34,616 nt of DNA from the NCBI GenBank assembly GCA_035645145.1, contig DASQNC010000041.1:1-34616 (forward strand). The letters run 5' to 3'. The notes below the pieces were generated by a model that was not told where the DNA came from, did no database searches, and saw nothing but the letters and a program-made list of their open reading frames with translations. This DNA is from Azospirillaceae bacterium. GTDB taxonomy: Bacteria > Pseudomonadota > Alphaproteobacteria > Azospirillales > Azospirillaceae. This document shows positions 17,124 through 25,576 of this stretch, one piece after another (the first letter of the stretch is position 1; each line of letters opens with the position of its first letter). The position numbers and the translations under genes were made by a program.

Positions 17124-19085
17124 ATGGCGACTTACTACGTGAACAATGCCGTTTCCTCGTCCGGTAACGGCACGTCCTGGTCTTCCGCTTGGAAGAGCTT
17201 TGCAAACATTCCCTGGTCGAGCGTCAAGCCAGGCGACACGATCTACGTTTCGGGCGGCAGTTCGGGCCGGACCTATACGGAAACGCTCAACGTGGGCGCG
17301 AGCGGCGCGGCCGGGGCACCGATCACCATCGCCAAGAGCACGGAACCGGGTCACAACGGGCCGGTGGTCATCGACGGTCAGAACAGCCGCTACTATGGCG
17401 TCGTCGTCAACGGCCGCAACCACGTCGAGATTGAAAACTTTTCGATCCGCAACCATTCGGAGGCCGGGGTCAGCGTCAAGTACGCGACCGCGGGCGTTGT
17501 GATCGAAAACAACGACGTCTATTCCGGCGATCCGGGCGGCGGCAATGCGCGCGGCTTCGACGTGCGGAACTCCAGCGGCGTGGTCGTGCGCAACAACAGC
17601 TACGGCACGCCGACCAACACGGCGGCCCAGACCGACGGCATCTGGAGCTCGAACAACAACGGCGTCGTGTTCGAGAACAACCGCATCGTGATCTCGAACA
17701 GCAACACCAACGGACACAGCGACGGCATCCAGTCCTATCTGGACTACAACATCACGGTCCGGAACAACTGGATCGAGCAGGCGAACACCGCGACGACCGA
17801 CAACCACGGCATGTGGCTGTCCGACACGCGCAATGGCGGGGTGCTCAAGGTTTACAACAACGTCGTCTACGCTCCGAACCTGACCCGCGACAGCGTGGTC
17901 ACCCACTGGGCGGAACCGTCCTGGGCCGAAAACGGCACGATCAAGCTGTGGTCGAACACGATCTATGGCGGCTCCAGGGCCGTCAACCTGGACAAGACGC
18001 CGAACGCCGAGGTGAAGGACAACATCATCATCCCGGCCGCCGGCGGCGTGGGCGTCCACATGGTGAACGGGACCGTCCGGGCGGGTAACATCGACAACAA
18101 CCTGATCTGGGCGCCCAACGGCTACGTCGCGTCGGTGAACGGCAGCACGAAAAGCTGGTCGGGCTGGCAGGCCCTCGGGTACGACACGCACGGCGTCAAT
18201 GCCGATCCGAAGTTCACCAACCTCGCGGGCAAGGTCCTGACGCTGTCGTCGGTGTCGCCGGCCATCGACAAGGGCATCGCCCTGTCGGAGGTCGTGGTCG
18301 ACTTCCTGGGCGTCAAGCGCCCGCAGGGCGCGGCGTACGACATCGGGGCCTTCGAGACGGTCGGCACGGGTGGCGGCGGAACGGACCCGGGCACGCCGCC
18401 ACCACCCCCGCCGTCGAACCCGTACGGCTACGATCCGGCCAAGCGCGACGCCGTTCCCGCCACCACCGGCCTGCCCGGCGACACCGCCTACAAGTCCACG
18501 ACCTACACCCTGCAGAGCTGGCAGGAAAACCTTGTCCAGACGGGGACCGGCCACATCTACGGCACCGGCAACAGCGCGAACAACATCCTGATCGGCAATG
18601 CCGGATCGAACGGGCTGAGCGGCGAGTTCGGCGACGACCGCCTGTACGGCGGTGCCGGCGACGACCGCCTCCACGGCGGAAGCGGCAACGACTGGCTGTG
18701 GGGCGGCACGGGCAACGACATGTTGGCGGGCAATGCCGGCCGGGACATGCTTGTCGGCGGATCGGGCGCGGACCGCTTCGTCCTGACCTCGGCGTCCCAA
18801 AGCCGTCCGGGAGCCACCAACCGGGATGTCATCCTCGACTTCGTCACCGCCGAGGGCGACCGGCTCGACATCTCGGCCATCGACGCGAACCCCTACCGGG
18901 ACGGCAACCAGGCCTTCGCCTTCATCGGCCGGAACGCGTTCACCGGCTCCGCGGGCCAGTTACACCTGGTTTCGACCAGTACCGGCCTTGTCGTGGAAGG
19001 CGACCTGAACGGCGATCGTGTGGCCGATTTCCAGGTCGAACTGTACCAGGTGTCCGACATCAGCCAGAGCGCCATCGCTCTTTAA
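17124..19085 (+). CDS. Secreted right-handed beta-helix protein with C-terminal RTX repeats
   Basis: A 653-aa, Asn/Gly-rich protein. Residues 1 to about 400 form repeated strands such as HVEIENFSIRNHSEAGVSV and GVVFENNRIVISN, typical of right-handed parallel beta-helix (pectate lyase or epimerase-like) folds. They end in SPAIDKG and DIGAFE (about 377-411), a choice-of-anchor-Q type ending. A Pro-rich linker follows (about 418-432), then five or six RTX nonapeptides (about 490-550, for example GGAGDDRLHGGSGND), which bind calcium. The last segment (DVILDFVTAEGDRLDISAID) resembles the C-terminal serralysin-like secretion domain. There is no signal peptide, as expected for type I secretion; no type I exporter lies here. 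Its position suggests it cuts, epimerises or binds the polysaccharide, but no catalytic residues can be assigned. Confidence 0.88.
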   Translation: MATYYVNNAVSSSGNGTSWSSAWKSFANIPWSSVKPGDTIYVSGGSSGRTYTETLNVGASGAAGAPITIAKSTEPGHNGPVVIDGQNSRYYGVVVNGRNHVEIENFSIRNHSEAGVSVKYATAGVVIENNDVYSGDPGGGNARGFDVRNSSGVVVRNNSYGTPTNTAAQTDGIWSSNNNGVVFENNRIVISNSNTNGHSDGIQSYLDYNITVRNNWIEQANTATTDNHGMWLSDTRNGGVLKVYNNVVYAPNLTRDSVVTHWAEPSWAENGTIKLWSNTIYGGSRAVNLDKTPNAEVKDNIIIPAAGGVGVHMVNGTVRAGNIDNNLIWAPNGYVASVNGSTKSWSGWQALGYDTHGVNADPKFTNLAGKVLTLSSVSPAIDKGIALSEVVVDFLGVKRPQGAAYDIGAFETVGTGGGGTDPGTPPPPPPSNPYGYDPAKRDAVPATTGLPGDTAYKSTTYTLQSWQENLVQTGTGHIYGTGNSANNILIGNAGSNGLSGEFGDDRLYGGAGDDRLHGGSGNDWLWGGTGNDMLAGNAGRDMLVGGSGADRFVLTSASQSRPGATNRDVILDFVTAEGDRLDISAIDANPYRDGNQAFAFIGRNAFTGSAGQLHLVSTSTGLVVEGDLNGDRVADFQVELYQVSDISQSAIAL

Positions 19086-19094
19086 GGCACCCGT

Positions 19095-19110
19095 GGCCGC
19101 AAGAGCGGCC
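19095..19110 (+). terminator. Small hairpin after the RTX gene
   Basis: GGCCGC and GCGGCC pair around an AAGA loop ten bases after the stop codon. There is no T-run, so on its own it is a weak terminator or an mRNA 3'-end stabiliser; it stands just before a stronger hairpin. Confidence 0.4.
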
Positions 19111-19134
19111 CTGTCCGTAGCAATGATGTGGGGG

Positions 19135-19164
19135 GGGGCGGCCGGTGGCCGCCCCTCTTCCATT
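19135..19164 (+). terminator. Probable intrinsic terminator of the RTX gene
   Basis: A nine-base-pair G/C stem (19135-19143 with 19147-19155) around a GGT loop is followed by the T/C-rich TCTTCCATTT. It lies 50 bases after the RTX stop and inside the gap before the cyclase gene. Confidence 0.6.
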
Positions 19165-19315
19165 TCCACTCCGGGGACTTCGGACACCCAGGATCGGACA
19201 TGGCGGAAAAGTGGTCCGCCGTCTGCGGAAACTCCCCCTTTGGCCGGGTGCGCCGGACCGCCGGGCACTGGTAAGTTGGCCCGACCGACAACGTCAGGCA
19301 GGGCCGGCGCCCGCC

Positions 19316-21079
19316 ATGAAACGCAAGCTCGTCGCCATCCTCGCGGCCGACATCGAAGGCTACACCGCACACATGCAGCGCGACGAGGGCGGGACCCTGG
19401 AGCGCATGCAGGAGGTTCGGCGGATTGCGGCCGTCCATATCGGGCGGCACGGTGGGCGGATCGCAAACACGGCGGGCGACAGTCTGCTGGTGGAATTCGC
19501 CAGCGCGGTGGATGCCGCGGAATGCGCCACGGCCCTTCAGCTCGACCTCGCGCGATGGAACGCCCGCGGATCCCACACGCCGATGCGGCTGCGCATCGGG
19601 TTGAACATCGGCGAGGTGTTCGAACGCGACGGCGACCTGTTCGGCGATGCCGTGAATGTGGCGGCCCGACTGCAAGGCATCGCGGAGGCGGGCGGCGTCT
19701 ACCTGTCGAGCCTCGCCGCGGGCCAGCTTGCCGGCCGGTGCAAGCTGGACCTGGAGCCGGTCGGCCGGGTCGAGCTGAAGAACGTGGACGAACCGGTCGA
19801 GGTGCTGCGGGTCCACCTTCCCGAGGTGGGGGCGGAGAGCCCCTTGGAGGCGGACACCGTGCTTCCGCCCCAGGCATCGCCCACCGCCATCACCGCACCC
19901 GTCCCCCAGGTGCCCTCGATCGCCGTTCTGCCCTTTGCCCCGATCGGCAACGACCCGGTGCTGTCATACATGGCGGAGGGCTTGGCCGAGGAGATCGTGA
20001 CGGCGCTGTCGCGCATGCAATGGCTGCGCGTGATCGCGCATGCGGCGTCGAAGGGGATGGGCGGAGGCATCGGTCCGCGCGAGGCGGCGCGGACGCTCGG
20101 TGTCCGCTACGTGCTGGATGGCAGCGTGCGTGCGGCCGGCGGCCGGATGCGGGTGACCGCGCGGCTGATGGAGGGCGACACCGGCGCCCAGATTTGGGCC
20201 GAACGCTACGACGGCGTGGTCGAGGACGTGTTCGACGTCCAGGACGACATCAGCCGCCGGATCGTCTCGGCCATCGAGCCGGAAATGCTGGACGAGGAAC
20301 GGCTGCGGGCGGCACGGACCGGCAGCCTGGATGCCTGGGGCCTGGTGGTGCAGGCGCTGGCCTTGTGCTTCCGCATCGAGCGACAGGACAATCTCGAAGC
20401 GCAGCGCCTCGCCCGCCGCGCGGTGGCACTAGACCCCGGCTATGCGCGGGCGCACGGGGTCCTGGGCTGGGCCGTCCTGTGGGAAGGCTTTGCGCGCTGG
20501 GCCCCGGACGAGGAGCTGTCCTATGCGGCGGCGGAAATGCACGCGCGCGAAGGGGTGCGCCTCGATCCGACCGAACCGTGGGCCCGGGTGAGCCTGGCCC
20601 ATGCCCTGAGCTGCCAGGCCAAGCACGACGAAGCGGTGCAGGAGTTCCGCGCGGCGCTGGAGGTGCACCCGAACTTTGCACTGGCACGCACCCTGTACGG
20701 CTGGGCGCTGCTGCGCCGCGGCGACTTCGACGCGGCGATCCGTGAAACCGGGGAGGCGCTTCGGCTGAGCCCAACGCACAGCTTTTCCGGATTCCACACC
20801 TCGGTTCACGGGCTTGCCCTGTTGGGTGCGCGCCGGTTCGCGGACGCCCTGCCCTATTTGCGCGAGGCCGCGGCCAGCTATCCCGGCTACTACGGCCACC
20901 ACCGGGCGCTCGCCTCGTGCTGTGGCCACCTCGGTCTGCTGGACGAGGGGCGGGCGGCGCTGGAACGCGCCACCCGCCTTATTCCCGGGATCGATCTGGT
21001 GGGCGCCGACCGCCGTTTGCAGGGCTATGCCCACCGCGAGGTGTTCATCGAGGGTCTGCGCAAGGCCGGCCTGAAGTGA
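19316..21079 (+). CDS. Class III adenylate/guanylate cyclase with TolB-like domain and TPR tail
   Basis: A 587-aa cytoplasmic protein. The N-terminal cyclase domain (1 to about 170) has both metal-binding Asp residues (Asp12 in ILAADIEGY, Asp55 in AGDSLLVEF) and the GDAVNVAARL transition-state Asn114 and Arg118. The base-selecting Lys of the K-x-x-G-D motif is Asn51, so the product (cAMP, cGMP or other) is uncertain. The middle part (about 200-345) is a TolB/FlgO-like domain starting SIAVLPF and including GVRYVLDGSVR. The rest is several TPR-like helical repeats ending LERATRLIPG. Proteins of this layout are common in rhizobia and relatives. There is no strong Shine-Dalgarno sequence before the ATG at 19316, although the upstream frame is open; MKRKLVAIL is the usual family start. 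No regulator partner is adjacent. Confidence 0.9.
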   Translation: MKRKLVAILAADIEGYTAHMQRDEGGTLERMQEVRRIAAVHIGRHGGRIANTAGDSLLVEFASAVDAAECATALQLDLARWNARGSHTPMRLRIGLNIGEVFERDGDLFGDAVNVAARLQGIAEAGGVYLSSLAAGQLAGRCKLDLEPVGRVELKNVDEPVEVLRVHLPEVGAESPLEADTVLPPQASPTAITAPVPQVPSIAVLPFAPIGNDPVLSYMAEGLAEEIVTALSRMQWLRVIAHAASKGMGGGIGPREAARTLGVRYVLDGSVRAAGGRMRVTARLMEGDTGAQIWAERYDGVVEDVFDVQDDISRRIVSAIEPEMLDEERLRAARTGSLDAWGLVVQALALCFRIERQDNLEAQRLARRAVALDPGYARAHGVLGWAVLWEGFARWAPDEELSYAAAEMHAREGVRLDPTEPWARVSLAHALSCQAKHDEAVQEFRAALEVHPNFALARTLYGWALLRRGDFDAAIRETGEALRLSPTHSFSGFHTSVHGLALLGARRFADALPYLREAAASYPGYYGHHRALASCCGHLGLLDEGRAALERATRLIPGIDLVGADRRLQGYAHREVFIEGLRKAGLK

Positions 21080-21097
21080 AGCCCGTGCCTACGGGCT
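21080..21097. terminator. Hairpin between convergent genes
   Basis: AGCCCGT and ACGGGCT pair around GCCT just after the cyclase stop. The hairpin overlaps the last codons of the convergent zinc hydrolase gene, so it could serve both directions. There is no strong T-run on either side, so termination efficiency is uncertain. Confidence 0.5.
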
Positions 21098-22204
21098 GAG
21101 AAGCGGGCCCGAGCGCCGAAGGTCGGTCCCGGCCACCTTGCCCAGCCGGTCGCCGGGCATGGCGAAGCGCAACGAGACCCGGGTGTAGAGCACGCCCGAC
21201 GAATTCGTGCGAACGGGTGTCACGGTTCCGGCCAACGGGTCGATGATCTCGGCGATCACCGCACCGGCTTCGACCCGGGCACCCACGGGCTCGCGGTAGG
21301 CGATGATGCCGGCAACCGGCGCGATGAGGGGTTCGGAGCTGGCCAGCGGCGTCGGCGCGCAGCGTGCGGGCGGCAGGGCCGGCGGCTCGGTCGACAGGAC
21401 ACCGGCATGGGACAGGAAGCCCAGGATCGCCTCCGCATCCGGATCGGCGAAGGCATGGCCCACATCGGCCTGGCCGCGCAGTTCCACCGTCGTCGCGTGG
21501 CAGCCGAACGGAATCGCGCGGTCGGGCCAACGCTCCCGCAGCTCCGCCCAGGGGCGGCTCAGTGCCTCGTCGAAGGGGTCGCCGCCCGACTCCATGGCGA
21601 CCAGCAGCGCTTCCACACCCAAAAGCCGCGCGAGCGGTTCGAACGCCCCGGCGGAGGTGGTAAGGGTGTACAGGTGCATCACCGCTTCGGCATCGCAATG
21701 GAGGTCGAGGACCCAGTCCGCGTCCGCCGCGAGCGATACCAGCGCCCTCTTCAGATGCTCCGCCGGGGTTCGCGGGGTGAGTTCGGCCAGCGCGGCGCGG
21801 AAGGCGTCGCGGATGGCCGTCGCGTTCGCCGCCGCATCATCGCCAAGGCGACCGTCAACCCGGCGGGCAACCTCCCCGGTCAGATAGGGAAAGGCGCGGT
21901 TGAAATTGACGCCGTCCGACAGGTCGAAGCGGCCGATGGGCGTGCCAAGCACCCGCTGCGCAAGACCGATGGGGTTGGCGACGGGCACCAGCACCACCTC
22001 GCCCGCGACCTTGCCCTGGGTTTCGAGTGCCTGGAGACGGGTGCGGAGCTTGTCCGCCACCAGCATGCCCGGCATCTCGTCAGCATGGAGTGCGGCCTGG
22101 ATGTACACCTTCGGCCGGGCGCCGGGATCGCCGAAGCGATGGATCGTCAGGGCCACCGTGGTGCCCGGCATGGTTCCCGGGATTGCGATTGTCTCGGTGC
22201 GCAT
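21089..22204 (-). CDS. Succinylglutamate desuccinylase/aspartoacylase-family zinc hydrolase
   Basis: A 371-aa M14-like carboxypeptidase-fold enzyme. Zinc ligands are visible as HADE (His40, Glu43) after VYIQAAL, and His169 in WVLDLHCD. Further family blocks are PVANPIGLAQRV and NFNRAFPYL, and the C-terminal beta-barrel part includes IAPVAGIIAYREPVGARVEAG. Such enzymes release an acyl or amino acid from N-acylated amino acids or amides. It lies next to arginase and ornithine cyclodeaminase and downstream of the Lrp-like gene on the same strand, so a role in arginine/ornithine or related amide catabolism is likely, but the substrate is unproven. The ATG at 22204 fits the family start; the in-frame extension to 22267 does not. 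Confidence 0.88.
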   Translation of the reverse strand: MRTETIAIPGTMPGTTVALTIHRFGDPGARPKVYIQAALHADEMPGMLVADKLRTRLQALETQGKVAGEVVLVPVANPIGLAQRVLGTPIGRFDLSDGVNFNRAFPYLTGEVARRVDGRLGDDAAANATAIRDAFRAALAELTPRTPAEHLKRALVSLAADADWVLDLHCDAEAVMHLYTLTTSAGAFEPLARLLGVEALLVAMESGGDPFDEALSRPWAELRERWPDRAIPFGCHATTVELRGQADVGHAFADPDAEAILGFLSHAGVLSTEPPALPPARCAPTPLASSEPLIAPVAGIIAYREPVGARVEAGAVIAEIIDPLAGTVTPVRTNSSGVLYTRVSLRFAMPGDRLGKVAGTDLRRSGPLLSP

Positions 22205-22312
22205 GTCGGCGGCCCCGCAAGAAGTAAGGTGGACACGGAATAGGACAGCGCGGGCGCAGGCGTCCACCCGTGTCGGGGCTGTGCGGTGGTCATCCGCCGG
22301 TCGGACGTGCGG

Positions 22313-22750
22313 TTACAACCGGGCCCGCGTGCTCCGCTTCGTGGCCAGCAACAAGTTCGTTTCGCTGTTGGTGACCCCCTGAATCAGCCGAATGCGCCGC
22401 AGGACCGAATCAAGGTCGGTCAGGCTGGAGGCCCCCAGCTCCACGATCAGGTCCCACCGCCCGTTCGTCGTGTGGATCGCCGAGACCTCGGGGAAGCCGC
22501 CGAGCGCCCGGACCACACGGTCGGCGGCATGCCCCTCGATCTCGATCAGCATGATGCCCCGAACGGGCAGATCCACCGCATCCGCACGCAGGATCACCGT
22601 GTAGCCGAGGATGTCGCCCGACCGCTCCAACCGTTCCATCCGCGTCCGCACGGTGGCGCGTGAAACCCCCAGCTCCAACGCCAGGTCGGAGACGCTGCGG
22701 CGCCCGTCATGGCGCAGCAGGGTGATCAGCTTTTCGTCGAGCGGGTCCAT
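22313..22750 (-). CDS. Lrp/AsnC-family transcriptional regulator
   Basis: A 145-aa regulator. An N-terminal winged helix-turn-helix starts MDPLDEKLITLLRHDGRRSV and includes ELGVSRATVRTRMERLERSG. It is followed by the ligand-sensing AsnC/RAM domain (VRGIMLIEIEG, then VSAIHTTNGRWDLIVEL, and the ending LIQGVTNSETNLLLA). It is divergent from the arginase - ornithine cyclodeaminase operon, the classic arrangement for an activator of arginine catabolism that senses arginine or ornithine. The start ATG at 22750 was chosen because MDPLDEKL is the family start; an ATG at 22783 has no ribosome binding site. The zinc hydrolase follows 108 bases downstream on the same strand and may be co-transcribed. 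Confidence 0.93.
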   Translation of the reverse strand: MDPLDEKLITLLRHDGRRSVSDLALELGVSRATVRTRMERLERSGDILGYTVILRADAVDLPVRGIMLIEIEGHAADRVVRALGGFPEVSAIHTTNGRWDLIVELGASSLTDLDSVLRRIRLIQGVTNSETNLLLATKRSTRARL

Positions 22751-22879
22751 GGTTTTGCCGATTTGGAAAACGTGTCTTTCCATATTGGTAAAGGGAATTG
22801 GACCGTTTGGCAAAATACCCCATCCAAACTGCCGGGCCCGCATGGTGTGATGGATCCTGCAACCATGCAGGGAGGATCC
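22751..22879. promoter_or_regulatory. Divergent promoter region with candidate Lrp-type operators
   Basis: The region between the regulator and the arginase is locally AT-rich. It contains an inverted repeat GGAAA-N7-TTTCC (22765-22781) and a wider pair TTTTGCC (22753-22759)/GGCAAAA (22808-22814). These are plausible binding sites for the adjacent regulator, which would control both directions, but the assignment is inference. Confidence 0.45.
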
Positions 22880-23809
22880 GTGAAGACATCGCACTGCAAG
22901 CTTCTCGGCATCCCGGTGCAGGACGGCGCCGGGCGCCTTGGCTGCGAGATGGGGCCCAGCGCCTTCCGGACGGCGGGCATCGTTCAGGCCATCCGGGATC
23001 TCGGGCATCAGGTCACCGATCTGGGCAACGTCGCCCCCGCCCGGCTCCACCCCATGACCCACCCCAATCCCGCCGTGAAGGCCCTGCCCGAGATCGTGGC
23101 GTGGACGAAGGCGGTCATGAGGGCGGCCCACGACGCCGGCGCGGACGGCCTTCCGATTTTCCTGGGCGGCGACCACAGCCTTTCGGCGGGCACGATGCCC
23201 GCCATGGCCCTGCGTGCGGCCGAAGCCGGCCGCGAGCTGTTCGTCCTGTGGCTGGATGCCCATACGGATTTCCACACGTTGGACACGACCACCAGCGGCA
23301 ACCTGCACGGCGTTCCAGTCGCCTACGCCTGCGGCCTGCCAGGCTTCGAAGGCTGGTTCCCGGAACTGCCCCGCCGCATCGACCCGACGAACGTCTGCAT
23401 GCTGGGCACCCGCAGCGTCGATCCGCCGGAGCGGCACGCCATCCAAAAGTCGGGCATCACGGTGCACGACATGCGGGAGATCGACGAGGTTGGCCTCGCC
23501 CCGCTGCTGCGCGCCTTCCTGAAGCGGGTGGCCGCCGCGAAAGGGATGCTGCACGTCAGCCTGGACGTGGACTTCCTCGACCCCTCCGTCGCCCCCGCCG
23601 TGGGCACCACCGTCCCCGGCGGCGCCACCTTCCGCGAGGCGCATCTGGTGATGGAGATGCTGAGCGACAGCGGATTGGTCACCAGCCTGGACCTGGTGGA
23701 ACTCAACCCCTTCCTGGACGAACGCGGCCGTACCGCCACGCTGATGGTGGATCTGGTGGCAAGCCTGCTGGGCCGCCGCGTGATGGACCGCCCGACGAGG
23801 AGCTTCTGA
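22880..23809 (+). CDS. rocF: Arginase
   Basis: A 309-aa ureohydrolase that splits arginine to ornithine and urea. The manganese-binding motifs are GGDHS (96-100), DAHTDFH (126-132) and SLDVDFLDPS (227-236), and the N-terminal PVQDGAGRLGCEMGPSA is arginase-like. I chose the GTG at 22880 because GGAGG stands four bases before it; the ATG at 22865 is possible but has no site. The gene is three bases ahead of the ornithine cyclodeaminase gene, giving a two-step arginine to proline route. It is probably controlled by the divergent Lrp-like protein. Confidence 0.94.
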   Translation: MKTSHCKLLGIPVQDGAGRLGCEMGPSAFRTAGIVQAIRDLGHQVTDLGNVAPARLHPMTHPNPAVKALPEIVAWTKAVMRAAHDAGADGLPIFLGGDHSLSAGTMPAMALRAAEAGRELFVLWLDAHTDFHTLDTTTSGNLHGVPVAYACGLPGFEGWFPELPRRIDPTNVCMLGTRSVDPPERHAIQKSGITVHDMREIDEVGLAPLLRAFLKRVAAAKGMLHVSLDVDFLDPSVAPAVGTTVPGGATFREAHLVMEMLSDSGLVTSLDLVELNPFLDERGRTATLMVDLVASLLGRRVMDRPTRSF

Positions 23810-23812
23810 CCC

Positions 23813-24880
23813 ATGATCCCGAACCTGAACATCGTCCCGTTCGTCAGCGTCGACCACATGATGAAGCTGGTGCTTCGGGTGGGGATCGAGCGGTTCCTCA
23901 CGGAGCTGGCGTCCTATGTCGAGGAGGATTTCCGCCGGTGGGAGTCCTTCGACAAGACACCCCGCGTGGCCTCGCACAGCCCCGAGGGCGTGATCGAGCT
24001 GATGCCCACCAGCGACGGGCAGGTCTACGGCTTCAAGTATGTGAACGGCCACCCCAAGAACACGCGGGAGGGGCGGCAGACCGTGACGGCCTTCGGCATG
24101 CTGGCCGACGTGGCCACGGGCTATCCGGTCCTGCTGTCGGAAATGACGATCCTGACGGCCCTGCGCACGGCGGCGACGTCGGCAGTCGCGGCGAAGTACC
24201 TGGCCCCGCGCGGCGCCACCTGCATGGCGATCATCGGCAACGGCGCGCAGGCCGAATTCCAGGCGGTGGCGTTCAAGGCGCTGCTCGGCGTCGACAAGCT
24301 GCGGCTCTACGACATCGACCCTTCGGCCACCCGGAAGTGCGAGCGCAACCTCGCCGGCATGGGCTTCGACATCGTCGCCTGCGGCTCCTCGCAGGAAGCG
24401 GTGGAGGGGGCGCACATCATCACCACCGTGACGGCGGACAAGCAGTACGCCACGATCCTGACCGACAACATGGTCGGGGCCGGGGTGCACATCAACGCGG
24501 TCGGCGGCGATTGCCCGGGCAAGACCGAGCTGCACCGCGACATCCTGCTGCGCTCGGACATTTTCGTGGAATACCCGCCGCAGACGCGGATCGAGGGGGA
24601 GATCCAGCAGCTCGCTCCCGACCATCCGGTGACCGAACTCTGGCAGGTGATGGCCGGAAAGGCCGAGGGTCGGCGCGATCCCCGGCAGATCACGCTGTTC
24701 GACTCAGTCGGTTTCGCGGTCGAGGATTTTTCAGCGCTGCGCTATGTGCGCGACCTGTTGCAACGGACGGGGCTGTACCAGGAACTCGACATGCTGGCCG
24801 ACCCCGACGAGCCGCGCGACCTGTTCGGCATGCTGCTGCGGGCGGCCAAACCGACCCTGGTGGCGGCTGCCGGCGAGTAA
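23813..24880 (+). CDS. ocd: Ornithine cyclodeaminase
   Basis: A 355-aa enzyme of the ornithine cyclodeaminase/mu-crystallin family, converting ornithine to proline and ammonia with bound NAD. Visible features are the substrate-side YGFKYVNGHPKNTREG, the Rossmann motif CMAIIGNGAQAEFQ, LYDIDP at the end of strand 2, and GVHINAVGGDCPGKTEL with the catalytic Asp. It starts three bases after the arginase stop, so the two are co-translated as one pathway unit. Confidence 0.94.
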   Translation: MIPNLNIVPFVSVDHMMKLVLRVGIERFLTELASYVEEDFRRWESFDKTPRVASHSPEGVIELMPTSDGQVYGFKYVNGHPKNTREGRQTVTAFGMLADVATGYPVLLSEMTILTALRTAATSAVAAKYLAPRGATCMAIIGNGAQAEFQAVAFKALLGVDKLRLYDIDPSATRKCERNLAGMGFDIVACGSSQEAVEGAHIITTVTADKQYATILTDNMVGAGVHINAVGGDCPGKTELHRDILLRSDIFVEYPPQTRIEGEIQQLAPDHPVTELWQVMAGKAEGRRDPRQITLFDSVGFAVEDFSALRYVRDLLQRTGLYQELDMLADPDEPRDLFGMLLRAAKPTLVAAAGE

Positions 24881-25075
24881 GGCCGGGCCGTTGGCAAAGT
24901 GCCGGTGGCGGGAAGCACCCGCCCCGGCCATCGGCAACCTTTGCGTGCCCATCTGTGTCAATCAAAACTCCAGGGTGAAATCGCAGAAAAGCTGCATACC
25001 CGCTTGTGCGGTGCGCTTGCGCGGTCGCCGGGAACACTGGAAGCTGCCGCGAATTTATCCGCGGGAGGTGCTGTT

Positions 25076-25543
25076 TTGCCGCCGGGTGCCACCGATACAG
25101 GTCACGATCCCGCCAACTCGCGTCTCGACCCGATCCTGCGTGCGGCCGTCAGTTATTGGCAAGGCAAGTGCGCGGGCCGACGCATGCCGCTGGTGTCCGA
25201 CATCGATCCGCTGGAGATGCCCTTCTATCTCCTGCCCTGGCTGATCCTGACGGATGTCCTGCGCGACCCGCTCGACTTCCGCTACCGGCTTATCGGCTCG
25301 GGCATCGTGCAGATGTCGCGGCACGATTACACCGGCCAGCGCTTCACTGAACTGCCCCACGCCGGCCCCGGCAATCAGGTTTGGGAGCACCGTGCCACCG
25401 TCGTCCAGACGGGCGAGCCCCTGTTCACCGCCCCGCCCTACACGGGCCCGATCGGGTCGGTGCGCAAAATCAGCGGCGTCCACCTGCCGTTGGGCGACGA
25501 GAACGTCGGCATGATCCTCACGGCCGTCGTCTACAACCGCTGA
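25076..25543 (+). CDS. PAS-domain protein (PAS_5-like), probable TTG start
   Basis: A 155-aa protein whose body resembles the short alphaproteobacterial PAS_5 family: DPILRAAVSYWQGKCAGRRM, then FYLLPWLILTDVLRDPLDFR, YRLIGSGIVQMSRHDYTGQR, and a final VHLPLGDENVGMILTAVVY. Such proteins probably sense a small ligand or redox state; the output is unknown. The frame is open to 24899, but GGGAGG lies seven bases before the TTG at 25076, and the sequence before it is unlike the family, so TTG is the best start. It lies 195 bases after ornithine cyclodeaminase on the same strand. Confidence 0.82.
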   Translation: MPPGATDTGHDPANSRLDPILRAAVSYWQGKCAGRRMPLVSDIDPLEMPFYLLPWLILTDVLRDPLDFRYRLIGSGIVQMSRHDYTGQRFTELPHAGPGNQVWEHRATVVQTGEPLFTAPPYTGPIGSVRKISGVHLPLGDENVGMILTAVVYNR

Positions 25544-25576
25544 CCCGCACCGGCCCGGCCGCGGGCCCGTCGGCGA

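Noticed and set aside
16917-18800. 627-codon open frame on the minus strand opposite the RTX gene
   Set aside because: Its Val/Asp/Arg-rich composition is the mirror of the Asn/Gly/Asp-rich repeats on the plus strand; there is no domain of its own.
19130-19138. Run of nine G bases
   Set aside because: It lies in a terminator-like intergenic region and affects no coding frame; at most a sequencing-error risk or part of the hairpin.
22751-24625. Long minus-strand extension of the Lrp-like frame across arginase and ornithine cyclodeaminase
   Set aside because: His/Gln/Asp-rich antisense reading of two clear genes; only 22313-22750 is the real regulator.
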